The notes: generated by a model from the sequence alone, not told the origin. A DNA stretch of 34,505 nt from Ichthyophonus hoferi (GCA_002751075.1 NAOQ01000107.1:13632-48136); one strand, 5' to 3'. Numbered from the stretch's first letter, positions 1-10,891 are shown. Made by a program: numbers and translations.

Positions 1-138
1 ATAATAGTATAATAGTATGATAGTATAATAGTATGATAGTATGATAGTATGATAGTATGATAGTATGATAGTATGATAGTATAATAGCATAATAGTACAA
101 TAGTATGATGGTATGATAGTACAATAGTATGATAGTAT
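1..138. repeat. 8-bp microsatellite (ATGATAGT)n
   Basis: Tandem 8-mers of the form atgatagt or ataatagt, with occasional acaatagt variants, run from the window edge to just before the donor of the last visible ATG7 exon. The array therefore lies within the following ATG7 intron and continues off the left edge. Confidence 0.9.
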
Positions 139-154
139 ATAAGATATAACTTAC

Positions 155-2448
155 CTATAGTAACTGTATCTACCATCTCTTTGCAGTGATAAGCCAGTAG
201 AGTAAGGAAATTTCTGATTGGCCAACAGGGGTATTGTGATTGGGCACAGGGATCTGTGATTCCTACCAATAACTAGAAAGGATTGGTAGGTTAAATATAT
301 GTACATATATACTATACAAATACAAATATAAATATATACATAAGCATACACTATATAAATAATTATAGATAACATATACCGTAAGAATTGTATGTATTTA
401 AGCACCCTACCTGCAGTTATCATAGTTACCAATACCACAATTAACTATAGAATATTTATTTATTTTATCCCTGTTACTAATTACAAAATAGGGTTAGAAT
501 AATACTTCTCTAACAGAATTTTGAATTTTTTTACCTTTGTGTGTTGTTACCAATCATCACAAAAGGAAAGTGTTCGGGATCGCGTAGGCTATAAATAGAT
601 GGGATGATGTCATAATGACGTAGGCAAACAGGGTCCATGAAGAATAATAAAAGTTTTGACCAATTAAATCATATCTTTATATATAAAATATATGCAGTTA
701 TAATTATACTTTATACTTTCTTACATACGTCATCATAGATTAACTTCATTCATCAATTAAAAAATAAAAATAAAATAGCCTTAGATCTTAAAATATAAAG
801 CAGAAAAGCTCCAATGCAATTATGAACTAACTTTTAATATATATTAGTTACATACCTATGCAGTTTATGTTACTAATTATTAATTATTAAGTAAAAAATC
901 TAGACCAATCATAGAAGTTTTTACCTTACGATCGACAGTAGCCTTCACCCATTGCTCCAAAGGAAGTACTGACCAATCTGTGAGCAGTGATTAATACCAA
1001 TTAGCATTATTATTAGATTTTTAATGCACCAAATATTTTTTATATTTTTAACCTTTCAATACCTTTAATTAAGTAAAAATCCGCAATTTATAGGTTTAAA
1101 AAACCCAAATCAGGCTTTTTACACAAAGAAATACAAATATAACATTGATTACTTATGATAATCTATTAATATGACTAATTTTATCCAGAGCATTTAGTAC
1201 CCATGGATCTATCTATATATAAGCTAGTGTTTTAATTGGATTGAACCCCCTATGTAGATAAGTGATTTCTAGTCTGGTTCGATCAATTTAAAGCATACCT
1301 TTCCAATCGAGATATTATCTACCAATAATTTTCTTTTTAAGTAGCCAATAGCGTCATAGTAATCAAATTTAGGTTAAGTTAATCGCAAAGTTAATCGCTA
1401 TTTACTCCGCAACATAACATGTGTAGGAATAGATCCTCGCACTGGATTGGTCAATTTGGATTGTTAAATTTTAAATTAGGAACGTCCTAATCATGCTTCT
1501 TATACTAAAATATCACAAGTACAATGGTTAGATAATTATATGTAACTATATATACATAGAGGAGATGATAGGATAAGATAAGATAGTATAATAAAATCTA
1601 ACAAAATACAATATAATAATATAATATACTTTCTCCACCCACCCGATTGGCTAATAGCAAAGAATGGTGGAGGGTAATTGGTTCCAACAGAAGTTTGGGA
1701 AACCCGTGTATAGGATGCTTTAAAACACTCCACCTGATTGGATGAGGAGGTTAGTAAAAAATTACAAGTAAATTATACTAAGATTATAGCCCAATAGTAC
1801 AGTAATATATTCAATTAAAATCATAACCTAATAATAATATATCAATAAAAAATTATTAAAAATTATTAAAATTTGGAAGTTAATAACTAAGCCAATAACT
1901 AATATTGTTCTGAGAATTAATTGCTTCAGAATTCTATTTTTAAAAATCATATTTTTGTTTTGTTTTGTTTTTGAGGAGAATCACCTTATTTTTGTTGGTA
2001 TTTTACAATAAATTTATATTAACTTATATATATATAATACCTGATTCAAATTATAACCCAATAGTATACCTTATAAAAATTATAAGCTAATAGTAAATAT
2101 ACCTAAATGGTTAGCTCAATAATATACATAATTTCATTGGATTAAAATTAAAAGTAAAATTACAAATATAAATGCATATAAAGTTTTTTACCTGTGGCTC
2201 TTTAAAATATTCAGCCAATGGCACTGCTGGCTTATTATATACAATCTCTGATATGGATATAGCCGGAAAGGCAAACCTACAAGGAACAGTATATGATTGG
2301 ATTAGAGTGCATCATTGGAGCTACATATGGGCATTTTTTTTATGTATCTCTTATATAATATATATATATGGACACATAGCTGTATAGTAATGTACACACA
2401 CCCCATATAACACCCACACTACTATACCAATAATAATAACAATATATG

Positions 2449-2479
<31 letters not shown>

Positions 2480-5400
2480 ATATGTATATATGTATGTATG
2501 TATATATGTATATATGTATATATGTATATATGTATATATGTATATATGTATATATGTATATGTATGTATGTATGTATGTATAAATGTATGTATGTATGTA
2601 TGTATGTATGTCTGCAAAAATATGGTTCTCAATATATTTATATATTTAATAAGACTAATTAAATCATTAACTTTTGTCCTTGAATATAATTTACACACAA
2701 AATTAATCAAACCCAACCAATTCAGATAACTTAACTCGACTATTACGTCATTTCAGTATCATCTAGATTGGCATATTATAATATATCATACTATATCATA
2801 CTAATTATACTATATAATATATATTATTATATTATCATATATATTTTGTATAACAGTAGGGCTAATTCCATTTCAAAATCATTATATAACATGTTAAATT
2901 AAAATTATTTTAAATTATTTTAACTTTTTATAACAATTTAATTTAATTCATTATACTTAATATATTATACTATATTTATATTATATTCAAACATATTATA
3001 ATCATATATATATACGCATTAATATCATTCATAACATAGGAACATAGTAACGCAAGCATATTAACAAACCAACATAGGCACTTATATTATACACCTATAC
3101 CTTACCCTATATACCCTAGCCTATTTCTACTCTACCCATACTAAACCTCACTGTATACAACAATTACACTCTACCAATAATAGAAATGGTATTTCTTGAG
3201 ATCGGCATAGCATAGCAACAAGAAGCGATTAAGAAGGGATGGATCTCGTAGGGCCTCTCCTGATTGGATGTCTGCCCAGAGCTAGCATAGGATAACCGGG
3301 AGTAGGTTAGATTGCGTATAGGGGAGTATATAGGTGGTATTGCATAGTGTATATAGTATATAGGAGGTATTGTATAGTGTATATAGTATATAGGTGGTAT
3401 TGTATAGTGTATATAGTATATAGGTGGTATTGTATAGTGTATATAGTATATAGGTGGTATTGTATAGTGTATATAGTATATAGGTGGTATTGTATAGTGT
3501 ATTAGTATATAGGGTATGGTATAGTGTATATAGTATATAGGTGGTATTGTATAGTGTATTAGTATATAGGGTATTGTATAGTGTATATAGTATATAGGGT
3601 ATTGTATAGTGTATATAGTATATAGAGTGTATATAGTATATAGGGTATGGTATAGTGTATATAGGGTATAGGGTATTGTAGAATGTAGAGTGTACAGTGT
3701 ATTGTGTAGTGTATATAGTATATTGTATAGTACATAATGTATTATATAGTACATAGTGTATTGTAAAGTATATATAAGGTATGTAGTACTGCAGTGCATA
3801 AAGTGGATGGTGTGCAATACAGTATATAGGTTATTGTACAGTGCATAGTGTAGTGTATTTTATAGTGTATATAGTATATAATGTATTGTATATTGTATAG
3901 TGTATAGGGTATTGTGTAATACATGTGATTGTATATCAAATATTATTATATATAGAATATAATTAACTACATACCCAATCACATTACAACCCTTAATTAC
4001 CTCCTGTCCCTGTATATCAATAAGTCTCCGTTTATCCATAGCTTTAAACTGTTCTAATTGATTGCACATCATCAACACTCCTTTTACAGCTATAGAATAC
4101 GGGATTCGATTGGCTTCCTTACTATGCATACTGTTGACATAAACCAATTGTTAAGTAGAGAATATTGTAAAGAATTATTAATATATTATTAATATAGTAC
4201 AAAATAGGATAGGATAGGATAGAATGGAAAAGTAGACTATAATATAGTATTGTAGGGTATAGAATAATATAGTACAATATATTATAGCATAGTAGAGTAT
4301 AGTATAGTATAGTATAATATAGCAATATAATACTATTCTATATTGCTAGTACACTATCACTTACTCTACTAATGAATCTGGTCCTATACAGAATCGAGGG
4401 GGAACATCCGGATGGATTCCTGTTGGGTAGTATATATAGAATAGTACAATCATATGATAATATGTATGTACGATAGTATGATAATACATAGAATAGTATG
4501 CTATTACGTATATAGTATATACATATATATACAATAGGATGATCGTATGTGTGAGTCTATGAGACAATGTAAATATATTTTAAGAAGCGTATATAATAGA
4601 AGCGAAGAAAGAGTTAGTAGCTGTATATAATATGTTATGATGGGGCTAATGTTGGCGTAGAATAGGTATGTGGCCATAGATACATGGAGAGGGAGGGAGG
4701 GAGAAAGAGAGAAAAATAAAAATAGAGAAAGAAAAACAGAGGAGAGGAAAGAGAAAAAGAAAAAAAGAGAAAAAGAAAAAAAGAAAGAAAGAAAGAAATA
4801 GGGAGAGCACGTGTGGGAGTATGTACTTATATCAACGTGGTCATTGTAATAACTAGTATAATGTGCATACAGATAATAATATAAAACATAAACCAATGTG
4901 TTGCCTCTCTCTTTCTTATTGTAATCATCCTTTCTTTTCATCGCTGTATATTTTATTTATTACTTTATTATTGGTTCCTTAACTATTACAACATTATTAT
5001 TATTATTAATTATTAATTTTGATTAGCTTATCTTATATTATCTCTATTTTTTATTTGTTTATTTCTTATTCCATTAATATTATGATATCTCTGTCTATAT
5101 ATATGATCATGTGAGTCGAGTCTTAATTACAAATATCCAAAAACCAGAAACAATGCAATTACAAGAAATAAACAATAAAAAATAAAACATTTCAATAAAT
5201 AACACACAACACATTGCATTATAATATAATGCAACATAATATAATACAATATAATAATACATAATACAATAAAATGCAATAAAACATGACGCATTATAAT
5301 ACAATATAATAAAAGACAATAAAATACAATATCATATATTACACTGTAATAAAATACAATACAATACAATACAACAACAAAAAATACAATGTCATTAAAT

Positions 5401-6219
5401 ACAATACAATACAATACAATACAATACAATACAATAAAATAAAATAAAACAAAATACTCTACAATACAATACAATGTAATACAATACAATGCAATACAAT
5501 ATAATATAATATCATAAAATACTTTACAATACAATGCAATACCACACACTTATACCTGCTGTATAGTACCCATGGATTGGACGTGCAGATTCATCTAATC
5601 TAAAATCAATAAGCTTTCTCTTTGCTAACTATATTATAAAAAAATATAGGTTAATGATCTATGTGCGTGTATATTAATAACATGGGAAAATAAAGAGAGG
5701 AGAGGAGAGAAAGAGGTACATATATGTGATTTATGTTTTTAATTAATAGTTATGACGAAGCGTATTTAATATAGTTTATATAATATAAAACTATAAGACT
5801 ATATTATTATTATTAGTTTATGTCTTGCACTATTATTTATCTAGTATAATATATAAAAACTATTACTATCTATAGTATACTACCTGTATGCATTTATACA
5901 ATGGGAATAGAAATAGTGATGGAATAATTAAGAAATAAAAGACACCTGGTTTTTATGTTTGGATATTCATATTTTCGTGTATGATTACAATTGTATAATC
6001 ATAGTTATAAGTATGACTATGTTCGCATAATCGTGGTTGTGAGTATAATTATAGTCGTCCTTATAGAATAATAAGAGTATATAATCTGTAACTATGCATT
6101 AACTATAATAACAAACACATAGTTATGATGAGAGAGAGATAGCAATGACTTGCCTGGTACCAAAACCCCACATCAACCGAACTACTAAAAGGTTCGAATA
6201 AAAGGGTATCTGTTGCCAT
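155..6219 (-). CDS. ATG7: ATG7, E1-like autophagy enzyme, N-terminal exons (3' part off left edge)
   Basis: ATG7 activates ATG8 and ATG12 for transfer to the E2s ATG3 and ATG10. The visible part is the N-terminal, E2-recruiting domain; the adenylation domain and catalytic Cys lie off-window. Exons (minus): 6219-6154, 5628-5556, 4419-4365, 4130-3971, 3254-3175, 2276-2192, 1733-1643, 968-925, 588-551, 262-155. Each aligns in order with remembered human ATG7: [33 protein letters not shown] then [17 protein letters not shown], and [10 protein letters not shown] (human YPGWPLRNFL). Splice phases agree at most joins. Intron 1 starts with GC. At exon 4/5 the homologous frame needs donor GGGTAT|gtag rather than the stronger one 4 bases earlier. 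Exon 8 (phase 0 out) and exon 9 (needs two bases in) do not join cleanly, so a micro-exon, different splice choice or one-base sequence error is possible. Introns of 0.3-1.2 kb carry microsatellites. Start is the first ATG of exon 1, matching the family N-terminus. Confidence 0.95.
2448..2612. repeat. (TATG)n / (TATATG)n microsatellite
   Basis: About 165 bases of alternating tatgtatg and tatatgta units inside the ATG7 intron between exons 5 and 6. Long open frames on both strands here (Tyr-Met-Cys-Val or Tyr-Ile-His-Thr periodic) are artefacts of the repeat. Confidence 0.92.
3319..3920. repeat. 30-bp intronic minisatellite, decaying rightward
   Basis: About six near-identical 30-bp units (core gtatatagtatatagg followed by tggtattgtatagt) run from about 3326 to 3500. 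They grade into irregular gtatatag/ttgtatag variants to about 3920. The array fills most of the ATG7 intron between exons 4 and 5. The unit is 10 codons long, so one minus frame stays open and gives a Tyr-Ile-His-Tyr-Thr-Ile-Pro-Pro repeat that is not a protein. Confidence 0.9.
4190..4330. repeat. A+T-rich tatag/tagga simple repeat
   Basis: Runs of ataggatagg and tatagtatagta fill the short ATG7 intron between exons 3 and 4. There is no coding content. Confidence 0.7.
4680..4802. repeat. Polypurine (GA/GGGA/AAAG) tract
   Basis: About 120 bases of almost pure purine on the plus strand (gagggaggg, gagaaaaag, aaagaaagaaag). This is therefore a polypyrimidine tract on the strand of the ATG7 transcript, within its intron 2. 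Such mirror-like tracts can adopt triplex DNA; that is inference. Confidence 0.85.
5217..5548. repeat. (ACAAT)n pentanucleotide array
   Basis: Repeated acaat/ataat pentamers, best preserved at about 5400-5440 and 5460-5500, end a few bases before the exon 2 donor of ATG7. The open minus-strand frames here are repeat artefacts. Confidence 0.9.
6148..6153 (-). other. GC-type 5' splice site of ATG7 intron 1
   Basis: On the minus strand, exon 1 ends ...TGG TAC CAG and is followed by gcaagt, the usual consensus of the rare GC-AG intron class. No GT lies close by that would keep the frame into exon 2 (Leu-Ala-Lys-Arg-Lys-Leu). The phase across this junction is 0. Confidence 0.85.
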
Positions 6220-8035
6220 GTTGTTTGTTGGTTATATTTCAAATAGAGTATATAGTATTATGGTCAAGTATATAGTACAAGTTACAAAATAATTTTAAAA
6301 AAGCCGATCAACTAAACAAATAAACATAGGTTAAACAAAAATTAGATTATCTCTACCTTAATTGGTTAATAATTAACCTTATGTGGTTTTGTAATATTTT
6401 TAAAGATCTCAATTTAATATTAGCCAATGAAATACCTTTTAAGAAATATTTATTTTAAATGTTAATTTGAGGAAAACCTTATGAGCTTTTTTATTGGCCT
6501 TTCGGTATGCTATTTTATTATAATCCAATTGGCTACATAGCTAATTATTATTTAATTTTAGTGTTCACATTTTATGTATTGACCAATAAATTTATCTAAT
6601 TAAGAACATAGTTATCAACAACTAATGATGGATCAATCATTTTAAGATTTGCATGAGTTTTCCCAAGCATAACGATATTTTCCCAAGCATTAACGGCATT
6701 TTCCCAAGTTTTAACAACATCAAAATTACTATTATTTTTTATAAAAAAAATCAGTTCATGAAAAGTTTAATATTAATTTTTTTTAACGATTTTCCTCAGA
6801 TATATTTAGTTTCTTTAAATATTCTTCCTTACAGAAATAATATTCCCATGAGTTGCAAAAAGAATAAAAAACGAGCTGCTAAGGTATATTTCAGATGGCT
6901 TTGATGAAGTATACATACTAGCTTTGCACCTCTCACTGATGGAACATTGTACCATAGCACTCTCGCGCCCAAGCGCATTAAGGCATGAATACACCCATGT
7001 TCAGGATGGCAGCCGACTGTTGTAAATATATAGCTTAAGATTAAAACTGTAGCCTTTATTCAGTATCACTACGGAATCAAGAATTCCTAAACTGTCTCAG
7101 CCATAATCTTTTTTTTTACTTTTTAAATATAAAATTTTCTATATAAAATATTTCACAGAGCCCCATCACTAATTAAGTACATTGTTTGAAATATAGTTAT
7201 TTGGCATATGTTATATATACAGCTATATTCAACAATTATTATATTTAAAATAAGTATTAAAACCATGAATTTAAGCAATTAGTGAGGAAAATGAGAGTTT
7301 TTTTTTTTTTTTTGTGGGAAAGCCAGATATATATTCATAGTACTTTACAGACATGTGTATTTAGGTTTAAATAAGCATAGCCTAAAGGATACTATGTATA
7401 TCTGTCTATTTCTATCTATTGATCCCTATCTGGTTGAATGTGATCATCATTATTCCCCTCTATCCCCTTAGACCTCTTTTCTAAAATTGATTTGATGTGT
7501 ATTATTATTACATGTAGTCAAAAAAGCTTAGAAGAAAATTATTATGAAAATGGAGCTACCAAGGTATTGGAGTTTTTTTTATGCTGTTTATGTTGTAGCT
7601 TAATGTGAATGGCCAGATGGGTTGGTTATATTTGAATGGAGTATATTGTGTATGTATAGCAATTTAGACAGCAGTGTCAAGACCTCTACAGGACTTCCCC
7701 ACCAACTTATAAGAGTGTAAGGTATAATGGTAGTAGTACAAGACTGCAGTTGCTCTATCACATATATAACGCTGTGATGGCATTAAACCGAGTCTGAATA
7801 AAAAGATTATAGTTAACATTTGTAAGTGTATTTTGATTAGTAAAGATAACACCGATATAAAAGCAAACAGAGTTATGAACCAATTAATAATCTATATCAT
7901 ATTATAAATTATAAGGTCTATTTTTTAGAAACTTATTTACAAATAAATAAATACTTCAAATATTTTTTGTCATCTATTACAGAGTATTGGTATATATAGT
8001 CTACTAAGTAAAAATTTAGATATAAATTATGTTAA
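6220..8035. other. Non-coding upstream region of ATG7
   Basis: No gene is visible. The part next to exon 1 should carry the ATG7 promoter and 5' UTR (minus strand), but no clear TATA box or initiator was found. It contains three copies of a ~21-base unit with ttttcccaagcat at 6656-6716, a T run at 7297-7312, and a slightly less A+T-rich patch at 6900-7030 with no open frame. Confidence 0.5.
6656..6716. repeat. Three-copy ~21-bp tandem repeat
   Basis: Three successive units start with ttttcccaagca or ttttcccaagtt and continue with taacg(a/g) and a short tail. An 83-codon plus-strand frame across them (Phe-Pro-Ser periodic) is probably fortuitous. Confidence 0.75.
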
Positions 8036-8352
8036 GAATAAGAAGTAGAGACAAGAGCGTTCTTGCGACCTATATTCGTTTAAGAGAAAAAATACCGAAT
8101 TAAGGCAGGATGCCTAAACAATTTGCTATCTGAGCCCTGAAACGTGATTTGAAATGGCTTATATAATTGCAGAATCTGCACTGGCTCAAATTTGATGGAT
8201 CATTTTGGATTGACGTTTAACACCAATTGATTGCACTAACTAGTTTCCCAGGCTACAAATAATAATAATTGCTAATAATATCAAATGTTTATAGCCATAT
8301 AAAGAAATATCCAAATTAATTAAAATATTCCTGTTTGAACACTCCCCCTTGG
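8036..8352. repeat. Diverged direct repeat, copy 1
   Basis: Shares gaataagaag, gacaagagcgtt, acctatattc, caatttgctatctga, tataattgcag and tgtttgaacac, in order, with 8835-9255. By eye identity is roughly 75-80%, plus one ~95-base insertion in copy 2. No protein is evident. The copy ends at tgtttgaacactcccccttgg, a motif repeated at the end of copy 2 and, inverted, near 10055. It could be a duplicated gene flank or an uncharacterised dispersed repeat. Confidence 0.8.
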
Positions 8353-8834
8353 CTTAGACGGATTATTTCACCTAGAGCATAAAAAGTATAAAAACGGAAT
8401 ATAAAAAGAACTTTAACATGGTGACTACATAGCTGTAGCTTTTGGCTCATTTAATGAACCAGATAATACCTGATGACATTCAGAAGTGACTGTGGCATGA
8501 AACCCAATGTACAAAAAACAAAAGACAGTTGACCAAACTGTAGTTAAATGTTCCTGATGTCTGGTAGCTGGTGGCTAAGATGATGTGTGAGTGTTGTTCA
8601 GTTGTTTGCAAGTTACTTTGATGTCATTTTAATGCCGGAAATGTTGATAGCTCAAATATAAATTTGAAGACAATGTATAGGTGTAATAAAATTAAGTCTC
8701 CACACATAGAGATCAGTGGATGGATATAGAGTTGGAGCAAAGTGTTTTTGGCATTTGTGGATTGTTTATTTAATAGAATTATTAGGTTTTGTAACCATGA
8801 TAAATTATTTAAGCTTTCTCTGCTACCATGTTGG

Positions 8835-9255
8835 GAATAAGAAGGAAAGACAAGAGCGTTCCTGTGACCTATATTCATTTAGTAGGAAAGAAAATACCAA
8901 AATAAAGGGCATTTAAACGTGTCACTTTTTATGCCGGAGTATAACTATGCAACACACATTTCTTTATTATTAAACCAGTCAACAGGACTTGTCATAGGCA
9001 GTATGCATAAGCAATTTGCTATCTGAACCCTAAAGCGTAATTTGAAATGGCGTATATAATTGCAGGATCTCTGCCATTGACGGGTTTAATTTTGATGGAG
9101 ATAATATCATCTTGGATTGCTATCTAACACTAGTAGAATGTACTAATTAATTTTCCAAGCTATATATAATAATAATTGTTAATAATATTAGATGTTTATA
9201 GATATATAAAGAAATACTTAATTAAATGCTCATGTTTGAACACCCTCCTCTTGGT
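8835..9255. repeat. Diverged direct repeat, copy 2
   Basis: Second copy of the 8036-8352 unit, lengthened by about 95 bases near 8910-9000. It ends at tgtttgaacaccctcctcttgg, where the left arm of the inverted repeat begins. The repeat boundary and the inverted-repeat boundary therefore coincide to within about 15 bases. Confidence 0.8.
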
Positions 9256-9431
9256 GATGAGTGAGGTCGTCGTTAAGAATGCAATGCCCTTACATGTCCG
9301 TTTTAATCATACCAAATTTTCCAGTTAAATCGTCAACCTTACTTACATCCATATGAATTAGACTTGAAAGTGTCAGGCCTACTTGTATAATGGCTTGGTT
9401 TGGGTTTTTTTTGTCTTCTATTAAAATACGG
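9238..9431. repeat. Left arm of ~195-bp inverted repeat
   Basis: The reverse complement of 9860-10055, with scattered mismatches and a few 1-3 base indels (about 90% identity by eye). Read on the minus strand it carries the 3' coding end and stop of the SOD-like relic (LTGKFGMIKTDM, stop), then ~50 bases of flank ending at gaacaccctcctcttgg. Confidence 0.9.
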
Positions 9432-9788
9432 CATTCAGGGTTGCCAGAAAGAGGCCCACAGGCAAGTATAAGGTCGAAGTGACCGCCAGTGAAAGCTGGG
9501 CCACATCCAGAACCAAAGGCTTATTGTATTATTTCTCTTCCAGAAATTGTGAGCATGGTAACTCAGAGTAATAAGGTCAAAACTACTGGGTAGAGCGTTC
9601 ACGTCGACCGTTGCCGTGTTAAGGAGAACTTGAACAAAATTTGCAGTAATACCTCGCTTGTACAAAAGTACTTGTGTTTCAATGCCGTTTTCATTAACAG
9701 GAGCTTGATAGCATCCAGAACAATATTTATCAGCAGTCGCAGTCACAAAACTCAGAGCCAAGAAAGCGAAAAGTGACTTTGTGAGCAT
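9290..9788 (-). pseudogene. Secreted Cu/Zn-SOD-like protein, frameshifted relic
   Basis: On the minus strand an ATG at 9788 opens a typical signal peptide (MLTKSLFAFLALSFVTATA) followed by DKYCSGCYQAP. Then come FDLITLSYHAHNF and, after one frame change near 9520-9545, GCGPAFTGGHFD, ACGPLSGNPECR and finally DDLTGKFGMIKTDM before a stop at 9290. HxH, GGHxD and the GDLSGKxG-like stretch, in this order, are landmarks of the extracellular Cu/Zn superoxide dismutase-like domain. The span is 499 bases (3n+1), consistent with one net frameshift and about 166 residues, a normal length for a secreted single-domain member. The Pro usual after GGHFD is Leu here. It has no visible introns and sits inside an inverted repeat, so I read it as a decayed duplicate. 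A short unrecognised intron at the frame change is an alternative. Confidence 0.72.
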
Positions 9789-9859
9789 TATTTTTGTCAA
9801 AAAATGGAGACAATAAATACCAAGATTTCTTAGTATGAGTTGAGAAAGCCAAAGAAGGA

Positions 9860-10055
9860 CGTGTTTTAATAGAAGACAAAAAAACCCAAACCAAGCCATT
9901 ATACAAGTAGGCCTGACACCACTTTCAAGTCTAATTCATATGGATATAAGTAAGGTTGACAATTTAAGTGGAAAATTCGGTATGATTAAAACAGACATGT
10001 AAGGGCATTGCATTCGTAACGACGGCGTCACTTATATCACCAAGAGGAAGTGTTC
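9860..10055. repeat. Right arm of ~195-bp inverted repeat (second SOD-like 3' end)
   Basis: An inverted copy of 9238-9431. Read on the plus strand it again encodes the C-terminal SOD-like segment (LSSLIHMD then LSGKFGMIKTDM, stop at about 10000), so it is a truncated second gene copy facing the other way. Only this 3' segment is present: its left end stops ~70 bases upstream of the start codon of the minus-strand relic. Confidence 0.88.
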
Positions 10056-10862
10056 ATATCGTGATCTTCTTCATCTATCTCAGTTAAATTGATATCTGAG
10101 TCAGAAGATGAAGTGGAGTCTGAACAGCTTGAATCGGACGAGTATGGCACGTTGAGTATAATTAGCAGTAGAGGGATAAATCACGTTGTAGTCTTCAAGT
10201 TAACAGTTGAGCTATCAACAGATGAATTGGAAGAAGGTACCGTTCGCTGGGACTTCTTCCCTACCCGAGTAGACCGTTTTATACACCTAGGCGTTAGTAA
10301 AATTAGTCGCTTAATTGATTTACTTTTTAAAGAAGACTTAGATTTAAACATAGTAAATTAAGACGACAAATTTATTGCTAGAACATAAAGATTTATTTAA
10401 TAAATTTCTGGTCCTTGTATGAGACCTTAGCAGCCGTTATATAGTTTCTGCCATCTTTACGGAATCCTAGTCAGTAAACTTTATATGGTACATTATTGAA
10501 ATAGATAAAGACATTGGAATGATTGGAATAGTATGGGCGTTAAACTTGATGTTAATACTTAAGATTACCGTAAAGTTGTCCGTCCCAAGATTTCAATAAT
10601 AAAAGCCCAAAGTTAAAACTAAAGCCTTTTGCTGATCGTGCTCTAATCGATAGCCATAACTTTGTGAAAGCTAATTACTATTAATTAAAACATCTTTATT
10701 AATAGTCATGTACCGCTAATCCAATGGTTCCTTACCGATTAATAGCTCTATGTACGAAAATACTAACCAATCATGGAGAGGTTAGTAACTAAGTACTTCA
10801 CACAATTATAATTAATTATATATATATATATATATATATGTACTAGCTTATTTATAACAACA

Positions 10863-10891
10863 GTTCAAACAGGAATATTTAATTAATTTGG
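10863..10891. repeat. Inverted copy of the end of direct repeat 1
   Basis: gttcaaacaggaatattt plus aattaatttgg is, with one missing base, the reverse complement of 8311-8340. It may mark the right border of the rearranged 8.0-10.9 kb block. The match is short (29 bases) and A+T rich. Confidence 0.55.

Noticed and set aside
3319-3500. CRISPR-like array of ~30-bp repeats
   Set aside because: Units are contiguous with no spacers, lie in an intron of an animal gene and degrade gradually. It is a minisatellite.
151-5549. Long minus-strand open frames rich in Tyr, Ile, His, Cys (for example at 2351-2716, 3164-3817, 5127-5549)
   Set aside because: They coincide with microsatellite or minisatellite arrays and repeat with the array period. 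The real minus-strand coding here is the short ATG7 exons in other frames or segments.
6653-6904. 83-codon plus frame over the ttttcccaagcat repeat
   Set aside because: Phe-Pro-Ser periodicity comes from the short tandem repeat and the rest is A+T-rich with poly-Lys and poly-Phe. No gene signals.
8400-8460. Plus-strand segment GDYIAVAFGSFNEPDN resembling a DOMON-like strand
   Set aside because: Only about 18 codons before a stop, with no extension in neighbouring frames. Too short to name.
9435-9899. Minus frame starting MAWFGFFCLLLKHVLLW as the true N-terminus of the SOD-like protein
   Set aside because: The first 37 codons are the antisense reading of the inverted 3' copy. The proper signal peptide starts at the internal Met at 9788.
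10089-10361. 90-codon plus-strand frame starting MISESEDEVESEQLESDEYG
   Set aside because: Acid-rich low-complexity start, no family recognised, and the opposite strand also has an open Ser/Asp-rich frame. It adjoins a rearranged repeat. Kept only as a possible fragment of an unknown gene.
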